NCBI RefSeq assembly: GCF_018132105.1
Contig: NZ_JWHL01000019.1
Span: 1-33,193, forward strand
Source: Methanocalculus chunghsingensis
GTDB taxonomy: Archaea > Halobacteriota > Methanomicrobia > Methanomicrobiales > Methanocorpusculaceae
Length of the DNA: 33,193 nt
Reading direction: 5' to 3'
Shown: positions 31,667 through 33,193 of the stretch, one piece after another
How the letters are laid out: the number at the start of each line of letters is the position of its first letter
Numbering within the stretch: the first letter of the stretch is position 1
Notes under the pieces: generated by a model
Databases searched by the model: none
Seen by the model: only the letters and a program-made list of their open reading frames with translations
Told to the model about the DNA's origin: nothing
Position numbers and translations under genes: made by a program

Positions 31667-32317
31667 ATGATGATGCGGCACATTGGTTTCCTCCTGATTA
31701 TTTGCGCGATGTTGATCGTTGCTACCGGGTGTACGGCACCGCCCTCTGGATTGTCGAACGGTCAGGATACGTTACCAGCACCAACCCCGACCGCTACGAT
31801 TGTACCCGCGACGACACCGACGGCAATCATAGATCCCGGCCATGTAACATTTATAACACAAGATAATACTCCCATAGATGGTGTTCAAATACTGCCCCAG
31901 TCTGTCAGTACATCATCAGGAAATAATAATCAAACCGTAATTTATTCACAGAAGATGGATTTTCAATATAATGAGATAACCATGGTTGTTGATGTTCCAC
32001 ATCCACCTTTGATAATAGATCTTGATATTACGCCTGAACTGCGAACCCGGATTAAAGAAGGTACGAGCGATTATGGTGAGAAGAAGGATTATCGATATCA
32101 GATAGACCATTTAAGTCAGAATGTCTGGTTAGAATGTACCGTGAAGGATGCAGAGACAGACACTATAGTTGTGAAGGATGGATTTGGCCGGACTTTTGCT
32201 CTCGATAGCACGCGAGAGATTGTCATCCGGAGATCCGGGACATATCAAATTACCTTTGTTGGAAACTTCGTCACAGCTGAGATCATGATGAGAATTCCCG
32301 AGCGGGTCCAGCAATAA
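31667..32317 (+). CDS. Predicted lipoprotein with Pro/Thr linker, unknown function
   Basis: 216 residues. A signal peptide with a lipobox (IVATGC) is followed by a Pro/Thr/Ala-rich linker (~25-55) that would lift the domain off the membrane. The mature domain is beta-rich (VVDVPHPPLIIDLDITPEL, ...YQIDHLSQNVWLECTVKD...). Three ATG codons in a row start the frame; I keep the first. It resembles small archaeal surface lipoproteins, but I recognise no family. tRNA-Arg(GCG) follows 51 bp downstream. Confidence 0.7.
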   Translation: MMMRHIGFLLIICAMLIVATGCTAPPSGLSNGQDTLPAPTPTATIVPATTPTAIIDPGHVTFITQDNTPIDGVQILPQSVSTSSGNNNQTVIYSQKMDFQYNEITMVVDVPHPPLIIDLDITPELRTRIKEGTSDYGEKKDYRYQIDHLSQNVWLECTVKDAETDTIVVKDGFGRTFALDSTREIVIRRSGTYQITFVGNFVTAEIMMRIPERVQQ

Positions 32318-32368
32318 AACAATAGTTTTTTATGATGATATCGCATATAGGGTAGAGCACCTTTGCGG

Positions 32369-32440
32369 GTCCCGGTAGGGTAGTGGATATCCTAGAAGCC
32401 TGCGGAGCTTTTGACCCGGGTTCAAGTCCCGGCCGGGGCG
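32369..32440 (+). tRNA. tRNA-Arg (anticodon GCG)
   Basis: 72 nt: acceptor GTCCCGG/CCGGGGC with one U-G pair, anticodon stem GAAGC/GCTTT, loop CTGCGGA with GCG at 34-36, T-arm CCGGG-TTCAAGT-CCCGG, discriminator G. It decodes CGC/CGU. No CCA is encoded and no intron is seen. It is nearly identical to tRNA-Arg(CCG) at 12198. Confidence 0.95.
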
Positions 32441-32540
32441 TATCTCATTTTCCAAATAATCTCAAAATTGTGATTATTTTATTTTTTGTAAAAAGCAAGC
32501 CGTTATTTAAAGTATTTTATCATACATATCATATATACAA

Positions 32541-32552
32541 ATATATTTATAG
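32541..32552 (+). promoter_or_regulatory. TATA box for the lipoprotein gene at 32576
   Basis: ATATATTTATAG is centred ~29 bp before the ATG at 32576, in a strongly AT-rich intergenic region. There is no Shine-Dalgarno sequence, so a leaderless transcript is likely. Confidence 0.55.
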
Positions 32553-32575
32553 ATAAAAATATAATAGTCAGAATT

Positions 32576-33193
32576 ATGAAGAAACTAATGATCGTAATCC
32601 TGACTGGAATCGTAATCCTTGGTGCTGTTGCTGGTGCAGGATGCAGTACGCAGGCGGAAACAGAACTGCCTATAGCCCCCACATCAACGGCACAACCTGA
32701 AATAACACAACCTGAAGAAACAAATACACCTGTTATTGTGCAGCAGAAAAAAGACGAGCCCATTGAATTGACCGTTTTCACTCAAAAGAATCGTGATGAT
32801 GACGGTTTTATGACAACAACAAACTTTACCAGATTTGAAGCAAACCGTTCATTGACCGTCGAGATGGAAATTGCCGGCTTCTGGACAGATCCACGTATTG
32901 ATGGGATCGAACCCAGAGATGTGATGATCTATGTTTTTAGTGATGCATTTAATCCAAAATGGCTCAATAACCTGAAGGAAAATTCAGCCGATGATGAGTT
33001 CCGGGCATTCATCGAAGATTGCGCTGTGACAAAGGTTGTTTTACACTTCATTGATAAGCAAAGCGGGAAACTGTTGGGAGCTGCCACAATGACAGGGCCG
33101 GACCCCTGGAGTGAGGCAGATGTTCATACAACATGGGAGAGAATCCTATACAAAAAAATCCCTAAATGGATGACGTCAACTACCCACGACTGA
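32576..33193 (+). CDS. Predicted lipoprotein, unknown function
   Basis: 205 residues; the stop codon is the last three bases of the window, so the gene is complete. The signal peptide ends in a lipobox (AGAGC, Cys23), then comes a Pro/Thr/Glu-rich linker (~25-60) and a mixed alpha/beta domain (LTVFTQKNRDDDGF, VEMEIAGFWTDPRIDGIEP, VVLHFIDKQSGKLLGAA). The linker style matches the lipoprotein at 31667, but the domains differ. No family is recognised. Confidence 0.75.
   Translation: MKKLMIVILTGIVILGAVAGAGCSTQAETELPIAPTSTAQPEITQPEETNTPVIVQQKKDEPIELTVFTQKNRDDDGFMTTTNFTRFEANRSLTVEMEIAGFWTDPRIDGIEPRDVMIYVFSDAFNPKWLNNLKENSADDEFRAFIEDCAVTKVVLHFIDKQSGKLLGAATMTGPDPWSEADVHTTWERILYKKIPKWMTSTTHD

Overview
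The window reads as a stretch of archaeal chromosome, most probably from a methanogen of the Methanomicrobiales. The evidence is the mix of archaeal genes: archaeal PCNA and PriL, Alba, ribosomal protein S17e, the secF-secD pair, an archaeal-type Asd, HypD and a ThiN-family thiamine phosphate synthase. Several genes also have a TATA box about 27 bp before the start codon and no Shine-Dalgarno sequence, which indicates leaderless mRNAs. The order-level assignment is inference; no methanogenesis gene lies in the window.

Layout. 1-377: the end of an insertion sequence (probably IS21-like) joined to the 3' remnant of an adenine deaminase gene. 446-10673: a flavin-binding split-barrel protein, argG, two lipoprotein genes, carA-carB and secF-secD. 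11018-12269: a secreted Cna-B/SpaA-like protein and tRNA-Arg(CCG). 12338-14982: hypD, a radical SAM protein and a sugar-phosphate isomerase-like protein. 15283-16990: tRNA-Thr(GGT) followed by a decayed accessory island. 16999-21624: a carboxymuconolactone-decarboxylase-like protein, membrane proteins, an RNB-family exoribonuclease and a secreted protein. 21704-26315 (minus strand): HD protein, thiN, rps17e, dapA, dapB, ferredoxin, asd and alba, including core lysine/aspartate-family synthesis genes. 26374-33193: a tiny membrane protein, pcn-priL, then plus-strand rlmE/ftsJ-like, moaA, an unknown gene and an M20 peptidase, then two lipoproteins flanking tRNA-Arg(GCG).

The most interesting part is 15355-16990. 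Reading both strands by hand, I find on the minus strand a helicase C-terminal relic with two in-frame stops, a frameshifted hicA, an intact hicB, the first ~60 codons of a DUF1156-type DNA methylase, and the last ~40 codons of what looks like a DUF499-type ATPase. Every junction from helicase to DUF1156 is a start/stop overlap (ATGA, TAATG, ATGA). This suggests the HicAB toxin-antitoxin pair was a built-in part of an anti-phage operon, now reduced by a large internal deletion. Next to it is a relic small gene, possibly a ribbon-helix-helix regulator, preceded by a perfect 11-bp inverted repeat. All of this sits directly behind tRNA-Thr, a classic integration site.

Other items worth attention are two interleaved perfect helices in the leader of the RNB ribonuclease gene, a palindrome between the carA TATA box and its start codon, a transglutaminase-like lipoprotein with Ser in place of the catalytic Cys, and a 57-residue ferredoxin gene with a TTG start between dapB and asd.
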